Source: Borrelia coriaceae (GTDB lineage: Bacteria; Spirochaetota; Spirochaetia; Borreliales; Borreliaceae). From it: 64,000 nt of DNA. The notes under the pieces are model-generated. The model was not told the DNA's origin and did not search any database. It worked only from the letters and a program-made list of their open reading frames with translations. The stretch is from the NCBI RefSeq assembly GCF_023035295.1, contig NZ_CP075076.1, positions 62,001-126,000 of the forward strand, written 5' to 3'. The translations under genes and the position numbers were made by a program. Shown here piece by piece: positions 18,553 to 28,712 of the stretch. How positions within the stretch are numbered: the stretch's first letter is position 1; each line of letters opens with the position of its first letter.

Positions 18553-18957
18553 ATGTTTTCAGAGGAGACAAAAAAGGAACTAATAAAACTTAGCAAAATA
18601 AAAAAGTATTATTTTAAAGCAGATAACAATCAAAATACAGTATATCACCAGTCTAAGTGCGGTGACAAAATAACATTCCAAATCAATGAAAACATCGAAA
18701 GAATTAGATTAAAATATAACGCATATGGATGCATAGTTTTTCTATCAAGTGCTTATGTCTTAACCAAAATATGTGATAATAAACCTAAGAAAACAATACT
18801 AGACATCATAACAAAAATAACCAATAACAAGTTTAAAAACTTAGAAGAAATTAACCAAAGTCTTAAGAATTTTGAAAACTTCTTATATACAAATAGAAAA
18901 GATTGCTTCATTTTACCATACAAAGCTCTAAAAGAGATCTTAGATACCATTAAATAA
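18553..18957 (+). CDS. sufU: SufU-like sulfur transfer protein
   Basis: A 134-residue IscU/SufU-family protein. The Zn-binding set of SufU is kept: Cys36 and Asp38 in SKCGDK, Cys60 in AYGCIVFLSSA and Cys118 in RKDCFILPY. In Gram-positive SufU this zinc site accepts the persulfide from SufS by ligand exchange. The N-terminal residues are short and divergent. No Shine-Dalgarno lies before ATG18553, while AGAGGAGA lies just inside the gene, so the start is the least certain part. It is 83 bp downstream of sufS. Confidence 0.82.
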   Translation: MFSEETKKELIKLSKIKKYYFKADNNQNTVYHQSKCGDKITFQINENIERIRLKYNAYGCIVFLSSAYVLTKICDNKPKKTILDIITKITNNKFKNLEEINQSLKNFENFLYTNRKDCFILPYKALKEILDTIK

Positions 18958-18979
18958 CTCTTAATTTAAGGAGAATTAT

Positions 18980-20509
18980 ATGAAAATATACTCTCACTCA
19001 TCAATAGGATATGAAGGGGAACTAATTGAGATTGAAATAGATATTAGAAAAGGAATACCAGGCATTGATATTGTTGGATTAGCTGGAAGTGAAATCAAAG
19101 AATCACGTGAAAGAGTAAAATCAGCTATTAAAAATTCAGAATTTACTTTTCCAAACGACAGGATATTAATAAATCTAGCTCCAGCTGGAATCAAAAAAAT
19201 CGGAACAGCGATTGATCTCTCAATCGCAACAAGCATTATAAATAAAAAAGAAAATCAAAATAATAATTTAGAAGTTTTAATATTAGGAGAATTACAACTA
19301 GACGGAAAAATAAGAGCAATTAAAGGAGTATTGCCCGCAATTTCACTTGCAAAAGAAAGAGGCATTAAATGCATAATAATACCTTTTGACAATTTAGAAG
19401 AATCCCTTTTAATAGAAGATTTAAACATTTGGGGCGTAAAAACGTTAAAAGAAGCTTTAGAAATAGTAAACCACCTGAATAATAATATATTTCCATCAAA
19501 ACCCATGATTACATTTAAAACAAAAGACAATGAAGAAAAATTTGAATATGACTTCAAAAATATCAAAGGTCAACACAGAATAAAAAGAGCTCTTGAAATA
19601 TCAGTTGCAGGGGGGCATAACATTATGATATTTGGACCTCCTGGAAGTGGAAAAACCCTAAGCATTAAATGTGTACAGTCAATCTTACCTCCACTTACAA
19701 ACAAAGAAATCATTGAAACGAACAGAATTTGGTCAGTAGCGGGTAAATTAATAGACACAAAAATAATAAGACAAAGACCATTTAGACAACCTCATCACAC
19801 TGCAAGCAAAGAAGGCATTATTGGAGGAGGCTCTAATGCATTCCCTGGCGAAGTATCACTTGCCCATAATGGAATTTTATTCTTAGACGAAGCATTAGAA
19901 TTTCAAAAATCAATATTACAATCACTTCGAGAACCAATAGAAGATAAGGTAATCTCAATAGTAAGAACAAGTGCAAAATCATTCAAATATCCTGCAAATT
20001 TTCAGTTAATGATTGCTACAAACCCTTGTCCTTGTGGCAATCTTGGAAAAAAAGATATAGAATGTTTTTGCTCACAACAAGAGGTATCAAACTACTGGAA
20101 AAAACTTGGAGCAGCAATGCTTGATAGAATTGATATTAGAGTGCCAGTTAAACCAGTAGACAATGCAAAATTATTCCAAGAAGATAATGAAAGCTCAAGT
20201 GAAATAAGAGAGAGAATCATAAAGGCAAGGAATATACAAAGTAAAAGATATGAAAATATTGATAACATTTACAAAAATTCTGACCTTAAACCAGAACATA
20301 TTGCTATATTTTGCGAATTAGATAAAATACTAAGAGAAGAAATGATTTATATACTAAACCAACTTAATATATCATCAAGAGCAACTCATTCAATCTTAAA
20401 AATAGCAAGAACAATTACAGATTTAAAAGGAGAAAACCATGTTTCCAGAGAATCATTATTAGAAGCAATCGAACATAGAAAGCACGGAGAAAAATTACTA
20501 GAAGAATAA
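18980..20509 (+). CDS. comM: ComM/YifB-family AAA+ ATPase (Mg-chelatase-like)
   Basis: A 509-residue YifB/ComM protein. The N-terminal Lon-protease-like domain (about 1-170) has GIPGIDIVGLAGSEIKES and ILGELQLDGKIRAIKG. The AAA+ core follows with Walker A GPPGSGKTLS (near 218), FRQPHHTAS, Walker B ILFLDEALEF (near 300) and arginine-finger region SLREPIED. A zinc-like CPCGNLG...CFC patch is near 353-368, and a C-terminal Mg-chelatase domain completes the protein. ComM in naturally competent bacteria is a hexameric helicase that speeds branch migration during recombination. An AAGGAG site precedes ATG18980. The stop lies inside the ldh terminator of the opposite strand. Confidence 0.9.
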   Translation: MKIYSHSSIGYEGELIEIEIDIRKGIPGIDIVGLAGSEIKESRERVKSAIKNSEFTFPNDRILINLAPAGIKKIGTAIDLSIATSIINKKENQNNNLEVLILGELQLDGKIRAIKGVLPAISLAKERGIKCIIIPFDNLEESLLIEDLNIWGVKTLKEALEIVNHLNNNIFPSKPMITFKTKDNEEKFEYDFKNIKGQHRIKRALEISVAGGHNIMIFGPPGSGKTLSIKCVQSILPPLTNKEIIETNRIWSVAGKLIDTKIIRQRPFRQPHHTASKEGIIGGGSNAFPGEVSLAHNGILFLDEALEFQKSILQSLREPIEDKVISIVRTSAKSFKYPANFQLMIATNPCPCGNLGKKDIECFCSQQEVSNYWKKLGAAMLDRIDIRVPVKPVDNAKLFQEDNESSSEIRERIIKARNIQSKRYENIDNIYKNSDLKPEHIAIFCELDKILREEMIYILNQLNISSRATHSILKIARTITDLKGENHVSRESLLEAIEHRKHGEKLLEE

Positions 20510-20528
20510 AAAAAGCCCCAACTGGGGC
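20508..20528 (-). terminator. Rho-independent terminator of ldh
   Basis: On the minus strand the stem GCCCC/GGGGC (with an outer A-T pair next to the loop) is followed by seven T residues. It is by far the most G+C-rich hairpin in the window. It lies 5 bp past the ldh stop and overlaps the comM stop codon. On the plus strand the tail is AAAATT, so it points to ldh rather than comM. Confidence 0.92.
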
Positions 20529-20532
20529 AAAA

Positions 20533-21507
<975 letters not shown>

Positions 21508-21525
21508 TTATTGGTATTGAATAAT

Positions 21526-21565
21526 TTTATAACAGTTTATGACAATTTAATAACATTTTATAAAA
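21526..21565. repeat. Four tandem 10-bp repeats upstream of ldh
   Basis: Read on the plus strand, the units are TTTATAACAG, TTTATGACAA, TTTAATAACA and TTTTATAAAA, head to tail at 10-bp spacing. The block ends about 43 bp before the ldh start codon. Near-helical phasing on an A/T-rich theme could mark a protein-binding array or intrinsically bent DNA at the ldh promoter. Confidence 0.65.
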
Positions 21566-21644
21566 CTAAATATTTGCTAACTTATCTATCAAACTTTGAC
21601 AATTGATACTATTGTACTAAAAGCCTATTTTTTTAAGCATAAAA

Positions 21645-23444
21645 TTAATTATCATCTGACTTAAGAATAGCAAGAAACGCACTCTGTGGTATTTCAATAT
21701 TTCCTATCATCTTAAGTCTCTTTTTCCCTTCCTTTTGCTTTTCTAAAAGCTTTTTCTTTCGAGTAATATCACCACCATAACATTTAGCAGTAACATCTTT
21801 TCTAACAGGGGAAATTGTCTCACGTGCAATAATATTCGAACCAATGGCCCCTTGAATTGCTATTTTAAATTGTTGTCTTGCAATCTCATCCTTTAATTTT
21901 TTACAAATACTTAAAGCCTTTGATCTTGCGCCATCCCTAAAAACTAACTGAGAGAGTGCATCAACTCTATCCCCATTAACTAAAATATCCAACTTAATTA
22001 AATCAGTTTCCTCATATCCTAATAGTGCATAGTCAAAAGAAGCATACCCACGACTTACAGACTTAATCTTATCGTAAAAGTCAAAAAGTATCTCAGCAAG
22101 TGGCATTTTATAAATAATTTCAACACGTTTTGCATCAAGATAAATCAAATTTTCTTGTACGCCTCTTTTAAGCAAACAAACATTCATAATATTCCCTAAA
22201 AATTCAGTGGGAACAATAATATTAGCTCTAATATAAGGCTCAAGAGCAACTTCAATATTTTCATTTCCAGGAAATTGTTCAGGACTTTCAATAAAATAAG
22301 GATTACCCTTTTTAGGAATAATTTTATAACGCACTGATGGTGATGTTAATATCACATTAAGATCAAATTCACGCTCAATTCTTTCCTGAATTACTTCTAA
22401 ATGTAAAAGTCCCAAAAATCCACATTTAAACCCATGTCCAAGAGCAGCTGATGCATCTTTTTCAAAAGTAAGAGATGCATCATTCAGTTTAAGTCTATCC
22501 ATTGCCTTTAAAAGATCGTCATACTGATTAGCATCAACTGGATAAACAGAAGAAAACACCACAGGTTTAACTTCCTTAAACCCTTCAAGAGGTGCATTTG
22601 CTGGATTATCAACAAGAGTTACAGTGTCTCCAATCTTGACATCCGATATATTCTTTATTCCACCAATAAAATAACCAACATCACCTGATTCCAAAATATC
22701 TTTTCTTTCAAGAAGTATCCTGAAAATTCCAATCTCTTCTACTAAATATTCCCTATCTGAATGCATCAATTTAATCTTGTCGCCAGTTCTAATTTGTCCT
22801 TCAAAAATTCTAAAATGTACGACAACACCACGATAAGAATCGTAATGCGAATCAAAAATCAAAGCCTTTAAAGGATTTCTAGCACTCCCCTTGGGAGACG
22901 GAACATATTTACAAATAGCTTCAAGCAACTCATCAATTCCTATGCCATTTTTAGCAGATATGGGAACAATAATATTTGAATCTAATCCCAAATCATGCTC
23001 TATTTGCTCTTTTACAAAATCAATATTAGCACTTGGTAAATCTATTTTGTTAATAACAGGAATAATTTCAAGACCATGCTCAAATGCCATATAAAAATTT
23101 GAAACAGTTTGGGCCTCTATTCCCTGGCTTGCATCAACCAGTAAGAGTGCTCCTTCACAAGATGAAATCGCTCTTGAAACTTCATAAGAAAAATCAACAT
23201 GCCCCGGGGTATCTACAAAATTAAGTTCATAAATATTGCCATCACTACACTTATAATCAATAGTAACTGCTTGACTTTTAATTGTAATGCCCCTCTCTCT
23301 TTCAATATCCATACTATCAAGAATTTGACTTTTGAATTCACGATCTGAGATTATCTTAGCCTTTTGTATAAATCTATCTGCTAAAGTTGATTTACCATGA
23401 TCAATATGTGCAATAATACAAAAATTTCTTTTATAAGAACTAAT
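21645..23444 (-). CDS. lepA: Elongation factor 4 (LepA), apparent ATT start
   Basis: Ribosome-associated GTPase of the EF-G family. The G-domain begins near the N-terminus with G1 IAHIDHGKST; G2 RERGITI, G3 DTPGHVDF and G4 NKIDLP follow. The LepA-specific C-terminus contains KCYGGDITRKKKLLEKQKEGKKR. The reading frame extends upstream of the first ATG (which lies within the GTPase domain) through SSYKRNF to a TAG. The only initiator-like codon in that stretch is ATT at 23444-23442, seven bases after a strong GGAGG (23456-23452). This gives 599 residues, exactly the E. coli length. A non-canonical ATT start is thus the best reading. Confidence 0.93.
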   Translation of the reverse strand: MSSYKRNFCIIAHIDHGKSTLADRFIQKAKIISDREFKSQILDSMDIERERGITIKSQAVTIDYKCSDGNIYELNFVDTPGHVDFSYEVSRAISSCEGALLLVDASQGIEAQTVSNFYMAFEHGLEIIPVINKIDLPSANIDFVKEQIEHDLGLDSNIIVPISAKNGIGIDELLEAICKYVPSPKGSARNPLKALIFDSHYDSYRGVVVHFRIFEGQIRTGDKIKLMHSDREYLVEEIGIFRILLERKDILESGDVGYFIGGIKNISDVKIGDTVTLVDNPANAPLEGFKEVKPVVFSSVYPVDANQYDDLLKAMDRLKLNDASLTFEKDASAALGHGFKCGFLGLLHLEVIQERIEREFDLNVILTSPSVRYKIIPKKGNPYFIESPEQFPGNENIEVALEPYIRANIIVPTEFLGNIMNVCLLKRGVQENLIYLDAKRVEIIYKMPLAEILFDFYDKIKSVSRGYASFDYALLGYEETDLIKLDILVNGDRVDALSQLVFRDGARSKALSICKKLKDEIARQQFKIAIQGAIGSNIIARETISPVRKDVTAKCYGGDITRKKKLLEKQKEGKKRLKMIGNIEIPQSAFLAILKSDDN

Positions 23445-23490
23445 TTTAAAACCTCCCCCAAGCTAAATATAGTATTTAGAAATATTACAA

Positions 23491-24468
23491 CTAATATACA
23501 TTTTTATTAAGCAAAAAATTTTTAATCTGAATCTTTGATTTTAAAACATAAGGAGAAAACCTAGGAGCAAGATCGACTATCAACTTCCAAGTATCTATAG
23601 CTCTTAACTTATGTTTATGCTGCTCATAACTATAAGTAGCATAAGCAATATTATACACTACTTCCCAAAAATCTGTAGACTTAAAACTAGTCTTAACATC
23701 AGTATATTCATTTATTTTTTGAATGAAAGATCTTAAATTTTTAAACTCATAAAGAGGTTCATAATAGCTCACATAGTCATACATTTTAGTCAAAATACCA
23801 ACAGCAGCCACAAGCCCATGAGTAATCGCAAGCTCATAAGCACCCATTTTTAAATATACTTTTGACAATAATTGATGAGTATCAATAATATCATAATTAT
23901 TAAACCTATAAAGATTAAAAGTAAAATCCAGACCAGAAGTTCCCCTTACCTGTTTTAAATAAGAATGTAGATAAAATGACATATTAAACTTATTATCCTT
24001 AGTATCTCCATATTTTTGCACGAAATAGTGATAATTATAATAATCATCACTATTTGAAAATTTAGTTAAAATTTCATTTAAATAATCAATCATATCAACA
24101 TAATTATCTTCAACCTCTGCAATCTTTGCCAAAGAAAAAAGTATTTTCTTCTCAAAAGCTCGCTCCAATAAATAATCTTTATCTTCCAAGGCTTTTTGAA
24201 GATGTAATTTTTCAAGTGTAACATTGCCAATCATGCTATAAGCGACGGATAAATAATAATGTACCTCTGGATATATTCCTTTTCTAAGCAAAGCTTCCTG
24301 TAAATAATTAATTGCACTAGTAAGATTAGACTTAATAAATCCTTCTTTAGAATAAATAAACTGCCTTCCTTTTTCAAGCAAAATCCAATATGGAAATTCT
24401 TTAACACCTGATGAATTCAAATTGAAGATCAAGCTGAAAATAAAAAGGAACACAAAAGATCTTAACAT
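23491..24468 (-). CDS. Secreted TPR-like protein of unknown function
   Basis: A 325-residue protein with an N-terminal hydrophobic signal (LRSFVFLFIFSLIFNLNSS) and then helical repeat pairs typical of TPR proteins: AINYLQEALLRKGIYPEVHYYLSVAYSMIGN, and MGAYELAITHGLVAAVGIL. No catalytic motif is present. It lies between atpK and lepA, 46 bp upstream of lepA. There is no Shine-Dalgarno before the ATG; instead TATAAT directly abuts it (24474-24469). A GTG at residue 6 is an alternative start. It is probably read from the V-ATPase transcript through the stem-loop at 24478-24516. Confidence 0.65.
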   Translation of the reverse strand: MLRSFVFLFIFSLIFNLNSSGVKEFPYWILLEKGRQFIYSKEGFIKSNLTSAINYLQEALLRKGIYPEVHYYLSVAYSMIGNVTLEKLHLQKALEDKDYLLERAFEKKILFSLAKIAEVEDNYVDMIDYLNEILTKFSNSDDYYNYHYFVQKYGDTKDNKFNMSFYLHSYLKQVRGTSGLDFTFNLYRFNNYDIIDTHQLLSKVYLKMGAYELAITHGLVAAVGILTKMYDYVSYYEPLYEFKNLRSFIQKINEYTDVKTSFKSTDFWEVVYNIAYATYSYEQHKHKLRAIDTWKLIVDLAPRFSPYVLKSKIQIKNFLLNKNVY

Positions 24469-24477
24469 ATTATAAAT

Positions 24478-24516
24478 ATATTAAATTTTCTCACAAATTG
24501 CGAGAAAATTTAATAT
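24478..24516 (-). other. 15-bp stem-loop between atpK and the next gene
   Basis: Arms 24478-24492 and 24502-24516 are perfect complements (ATATTAAATTTTCTC) around a 9-nt loop. It lies 15 bp past the atpK stop. The tail is not U-rich, so it may act as an RNA-processing or 3'-end stabilising hairpin, or a weak terminator, between the ATPase genes and the gene at 24468. Confidence 0.6.
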
Positions 24517-24531
24517 CTAAATCCTTTAGAT

Positions 24532-24966
24532 CTAAACAAATTTAAATATCATCAAAAAGACCATCACAAAAAGTGCAACAGACTCTATTAGACCTAAAAC
24601 CAAAAGATTTGTTGCAAATCCTTTACCAGTCTCAGCAAAAGCGTCACAAGCACCTGCAGCAGTTTTACCTTGTGCAAAAGCAGAAATAGAAATTGCAAGG
24701 CCACCACCAAAACCAGCTCCGAATAATAACCAAGGATCTGTCTGTGTCATTACCCCTGCTAAAGTATTCATCAAAATATAACCATATATTATTTGTGTAA
24801 GGGGTGCTGAAACAAACACAATTAATAAAAAAGGAGCGGGTTTGCCCTGCACATAACACCTCTTCCATGCACCAATAGCAGCACTACCAGCAGCTCCCAT
24901 ACCCAAAGCTGAACCTATTGCAGCCATTGTTAAAGCCGAATTAACTCCTATTAAACCTATATCCAT
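24532..24966 (-). CDS. atpK: V-type ATPase proteolipid subunit K
   Basis: Membrane rotor (c-ring) subunit of the V/A-type ATPase. The 144 residues form two helical hairpins (four helices), the duplicated 16-kDa type. Only the second hairpin carries the ion-binding carboxylate, Glu128 in LGLIESVALF. Thr57-Gln58 in APLTQIIYG and Gln99 in SAFAQGKTA occupy the positions that, with Glu, bind Na+ in the Enterococcus hirae NtpK ring, which suggests Na+ rather than H+ coupling. It is the last ATPase gene in the cluster, 14 bp after atpI. Confidence 0.93.
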   Translation of the reverse strand: MDIGLIGVNSALTMAAIGSALGMGAAGSAAIGAWKRCYVQGKPAPFLLIVFVSAPLTQIIYGYILMNTLAGVMTQTDPWLLFGAGFGGGLAISISAFAQGKTAAGACDAFAETGKGFATNLLVLGLIESVALFVMVFLMIFKFV

Positions 24967-24980
24967 AATTCTCTCCTTAT

Positions 24981-26801
24981 TTAATCTTTAATTTTTCTAA
25001 AAGGTCTATAAGAATATCCATTCCATTCTTGACCTAAATGGTTTGAAAATTCAAGCATATTAAGTCTTACTCCATGAACAATAACAGATAATAAAGATAA
25101 TACTATATTTAGGATATGTCCAAAAAGTATCACAATAATGCCACTTATTATAAGACCAATATTAGATGATTTTAATAAAGCTACTGACATGCTATTAAAA
25201 CTATCAGAAATTGCAAGTCCTGCAAGTCCAACAGCAAAAAGTCTAATATAAGATATTATGTCTGCAAATCCTGAAACAGTAGCTAAAAATTGTTCTATTA
25301 TTCCTGCAACGCTCTTTAATATGCACATAAAAAAATTTGAACCATCTTGTTTTTCAAAAATAAAGACAAGCATAACCCCAACATATATCATATTAAGAAC
25401 AATACTGTGCATAGGGAACCTATCTCTACCAAGTATTAAATTGAGAACAAGATAATAAAGCCCAGCAATCACAATAAGCCACCCAATTTGAGCAATTGAA
25501 TGTATACGTGGTTTTTCCTTCACTTTTCGAATAAAATTCCACATGTGAGCCAATGATATTTGCAAAACACCTATTGTAAAACATATAAACATAATATTTT
25601 GCATACCATTAGTTCCTGTCAAATACCCAATCTTGAAAGACTTTAAAAGCGGAAACAATTCAAGAATAAAAGGATTACTTCCAAACCAAGTACCAGTGAC
25701 TGAACCATATAATATTGCCGACATACTCAAATAAAATATTAAAGCATGAACAGATGTTAAAGGTTTACCTTTTATAGAATCTCTTAAACTGAGAAAAATA
25801 CCTATCAATAAAAATATTATTCCATAAGCCGCATCACCAATTATCATCCCAAAAAACACGAAGAAAAACAACATAAAAATACAACTAACATCTCTCTCTT
25901 TATAACCAGGTATTGTTTCTAAAACATCGAAAATAGGTTTGGCAAGCTTAGAAATCCCCTTTCGCTTTATATAAGTAGGCACAAATTCATCACCCGGCTC
26001 TGTAAATTGTACCACAAAATTACCCTTCAAATTTTGAAATGATTCTTTCTTATCTTCAGGAACAAATCCTGTAATATACACAAAATTGTCACTCTCCAAG
26101 TCCATATCAGCCACAACTTGCTCAAACTCAACAATCTGATCGTACTCTTTGATTGCATCTCTTAAAACGTCTCTATATTTATTTAGAATTGATAATTGTG
26201 TCAATTTCTGATCCAAAATTTCACCAATGACTCTTAACTTACTCTCAATAAAATCAAGATCAAATTCAAACTCATATTCTTCAGCCGTGTCTATCGTCTG
26301 CTTAGAATCATTAATAGCCACAAAATAGGTCTTGCCTTTATAATTATTAATAAGAGCAACTTTAATTTCAGAAGATGTAAGCAATTTCCTATATTCATCC
26401 AGCTCAGACTTAAAAAACTGAACATAAACATTACTTTCTCGCAATTTATTGATTAACTCAAGAGAAAAATATCCCCAACAAGATATAATATCTCTCTTAT
26501 GAAACAATGACTGTTGCATATCTTTCAAATCTTTAATCTCAGAAGCTAAACTAATTATACTCTTTGCAATATCTAAAAAATTTTCATTTGAAGAGCTTAG
26601 AATCTTTACTTCAGAATCATCTCTAAGCAAAGACAAAGCCTGAATTAAAATTTCCCTATCCTTAACAACTTTTTCTAAAGATTCTGAAACTCTATTGCAA
26701 AAATTAATATGCACAACTCCCAATTCCCTTAAAATCTCAAGTGACTCTCTTTGATATTTTAATAAAGTCAAAATCAAAACTTTGCTCATTTTTACAATCA
26801 T
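24981..26801 (-). CDS. atpI: V-type ATPase subunit I (a-subunit homologue)
   Basis: Stator membrane subunit that forms the ion half-channels against the K ring. A soluble coiled-coil N-terminal half (about 1-310) is followed by about seven membrane helices. The family arginine region is IISYIRLFAVGLAGLAISDSF near residue 515, with ADIISYIRL matching the essential Arg of a-subunits, and GHILNIVLSLLSVIVHGVRLNMLEF follows. I chose ATG26801 because AGGGA lies seven bases upstream and homologues begin MIVKMKKV; GTG26807 is less likely. About 606 residues, a normal length. Confidence 0.92.
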   Translation of the reverse strand: MIVKMSKVLILTLLKYQRESLEILRELGVVHINFCNRVSESLEKVVKDREILIQALSLLRDDSEVKILSSSNENFLDIAKSIISLASEIKDLKDMQQSLFHKRDIISCWGYFSLELINKLRESNVYVQFFKSELDEYRKLLTSSEIKVALINNYKGKTYFVAINDSKQTIDTAEEYEFEFDLDFIESKLRVIGEILDQKLTQLSILNKYRDVLRDAIKEYDQIVEFEQVVADMDLESDNFVYITGFVPEDKKESFQNLKGNFVVQFTEPGDEFVPTYIKRKGISKLAKPIFDVLETIPGYKERDVSCIFMLFFFVFFGMIIGDAAYGIIFLLIGIFLSLRDSIKGKPLTSVHALIFYLSMSAILYGSVTGTWFGSNPFILELFPLLKSFKIGYLTGTNGMQNIMFICFTIGVLQISLAHMWNFIRKVKEKPRIHSIAQIGWLIVIAGLYYLVLNLILGRDRFPMHSIVLNMIYVGVMLVFIFEKQDGSNFFMCILKSVAGIIEQFLATVSGFADIISYIRLFAVGLAGLAISDSFNSMSVALLKSSNIGLIISGIIVILFGHILNIVLSLLSVIVHGVRLNMLEFSNHLGQEWNGYSYRPFRKIKD

Positions 26802-26811
26802 CAACACATCC

Positions 26812-27408
26812 CTATTTATTTGAAATTAAACTAGCTTTAGCCATCTTACCTCTTACAACAGCCGCCGTCTGCTGATCCCCAAGATAAACATTAATCTTTC
26901 TTATGTTAACTTTAGTAGCAGGTATCATAACTTTTTCAAATAAATTCACTCTTTGAGAAGTAGTATTAAGCTCGCACTCTAATAACCTGGTCTGCTCATT
27001 TAAAACCTCAAGCTCTGCATTTATCTGCACTACACTCTTAATAATCTCTATTCCTCTATCCACCCAACAAGGGGTTAATAAAAGATCATGTTTAATATCT
27101 TCATATTCAACAGAATCAAATACAGGAATAGTAATGCCTGCAATATTTGCAAAACTCTTTACCACTTTTTTAATTTGAACCCAATCTTGAAAAGTAAATC
27201 TTTCGCCAAATAAAGAAATCCAAGGCTTAATATCCTTCTTAAGCCTATCCTGCTCAAGCTTTTTAGTTTTCTTAAGAGCTTCAACTTTTCTAATTTCTAA
27301 ATGAAGTTGTTGCTTCTTAAGCTGCAATGTGGGCAAATACCTATTAAACATTTTAAGGCTATCTTTCTGTTTTTTAAGCTCATTCTTAGTTAACTTAACT
27401 TTAGGCAT
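26812..27408 (-). CDS. atpD: V-type ATPase subunit D
   Basis: Central-stalk subunit that couples rotation of the A3B3 head to the K ring. The 198 residues are mainly two long antiparallel helices: N-terminal KVKLTKNELKKQKDSLKMFNRYLPTLQLKKQQL and a C-terminal stretch ending RVNLFEKVMIPATKVNIRKINVYLGDQQTAAVVRGKMAK, both hallmarks of the family. ATG27408 follows AAAGGG; the longer frame start overlapping atpB is not needed. It is 2 bp after the atpB stop. Confidence 0.92.
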   Translation of the reverse strand: MPKVKLTKNELKKQKDSLKMFNRYLPTLQLKKQQLHLEIRKVEALKKTKKLEQDRLKKDIKPWISLFGERFTFQDWVQIKKVVKSFANIAGITIPVFDSVEYEDIKHDLLLTPCWVDRGIEIIKSVVQINAELEVLNEQTRLLECELNTTSQRVNLFEKVMIPATKVNIRKINVYLGDQQTAAVVRGKMAKASLISNK

Positions 27409-27410
27409 TT

Positions 27411-28712
27411 CTAACCCTTTTTGAAAGACCAATATTTCTCTACAAGTTCTGTTCTAATTCCAGTTTCTCTAGGTTCAAAACAACTAGAGAGAATTTCCCA
27501 ACCCAAATCCAAAGCCTCTTCCAAAGGAATATTAACAGACAAATCCATAAGCTTACTTTCAAACATACTACTGTACTTAATAAGCTTTTCATCCCATTCT
27601 GTCATATTAAATCCCATAGCTTTTTTCTCTATAGATTCCTTTGAAGATGCATAAAGCTTAATCATTGAATCCATAATCGTTCTATGATCATCTCTTGTGT
27701 TACCGTTCACCATTTGCTTAAGCCTTGAAAGAGAACCAAAAGGCTCAATTCTGCCGCCCTTTAAATAGTATTGCCCTTCAGTAATATACCCCGTATTATC
27801 AGGAACTGGATGAGTAATATCATCACCAGGCATTGTAGTAACTGCAAGTATAGTAATTGAACCTGCTCCTTCAAAATCAATAGCCTTTTCATATCTAGAT
27901 GCAAGCTGAGAATATAAATCACCAGGATAACCTCTATTAGATGGAACCTGCTCCATAGTAATAGCAATTTCTTTCATAGCATCTGCAAAATTCGTCATAT
28001 CAGTCAAAAGTACCAAAACCTTTTTACCTTGTAAAGCAAATTTCTCGGCAACAGCAAGAGAGATATCAGGAACTGTTAAAGACTCAACAACAGGATCATT
28101 AGCTGTATTTACAAAAAAGATTGTCCTACTTAAAGCACCACCCTTTTCAAGAGAATCTCTAAATGTCAAATAGTCATCATTTTTAAGCCCCATTCCCCCA
28201 AGAATAATTAAATCAACTTCCGCTTGAAGAGCTATTCTGACAAGGAGTTCGTTATAAGGCTCTCCTGATACAGAAAATATTGGTAATTTTTGAGATTCAA
28301 CAAGAGTATTAAAAACATCTATCATGGGAAGTCCTGTTCTAATCATATTTCTTGGAACAATACGTTTTGCAGGATTAGCTGATGGACCTCCAATTTCAAT
28401 TAAATTATCCTCAAGGCGCGGTCCTCCATCTCTCGGATTCCCAGCCCCATCAAAAATTCTACCAAGCAAATTCTCAGAAAATGTCACTTGCATTGGATGA
28501 CCTAAAAACTTAACTTCATCTGAAGTTGAAATACCTATAGTTCCGTTATAAACCTGAAGGGAAACTTGACTTCTATCTAATTTAATAACCTCAGCTAAAG
28601 AACTTGTATCTTTTGACTTCACAATGGCAAGTTCACCATATTTAACATTCTCGGCCATCACAGTTATCACATTCCCCACAATAGATTCTATCTTGCTATA
28701 TACCCTCTTCAT
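27411..28712 (-). CDS. atpB: V-type ATPase subunit B
   Basis: Non-catalytic nucleotide-site subunit of the A3B3 head. The 433 residues carry [16 protein letters not shown], the degenerate nucleotide region [16 protein letters not shown] where the catalytic P-loop would be, and the conserved [37 protein letters not shown] and [22 protein letters not shown]. The gene starts on the base next to the atpA stop. Confidence 0.95.
   Translation of the reverse strand: MKRVYSKIESIVGNVITVMAENVKYGELAIVKSKDTSSLAEVIKLDRSQVSLQVYNGTIGISTSDEVKFLGHPMQVTFSENLLGRIFDGAGNPRDGGPRLEDNLIEIGGPSANPAKRIVPRNMIRTGLPMIDVFNTLVESQKLPIFSVSGEPYNELLVRIALQAEVDLIILGGMGLKNDDYLTFRDSLEKGGALSRTIFFVNTANDPVVESLTVPDISLAVAEKFALQGKKVLVLLTDMTNFADAMKEIAITMEQVPSNRGYPGDLYSQLASRYEKAIDFEGAGSITILAVTTMPGDDITHPVPDNTGYITEGQYYLKGGRIEPFGSLSRLKQMVNGNTRDDHRTIMDSMIKLYASSKESIEKKAMGFNMTEWDEKLIKYSSMFESKLMDLSVNIPLEEALDLGWEILSSCFEPRETGIRTELVEKYWSFKKG

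Noticed and set aside
24469..24474. TATAAT touching the ATG at 24468 as a leaderless promoter
   Set aside because: The start point would lie downstream of the ATG, so this box cannot serve that start codon.
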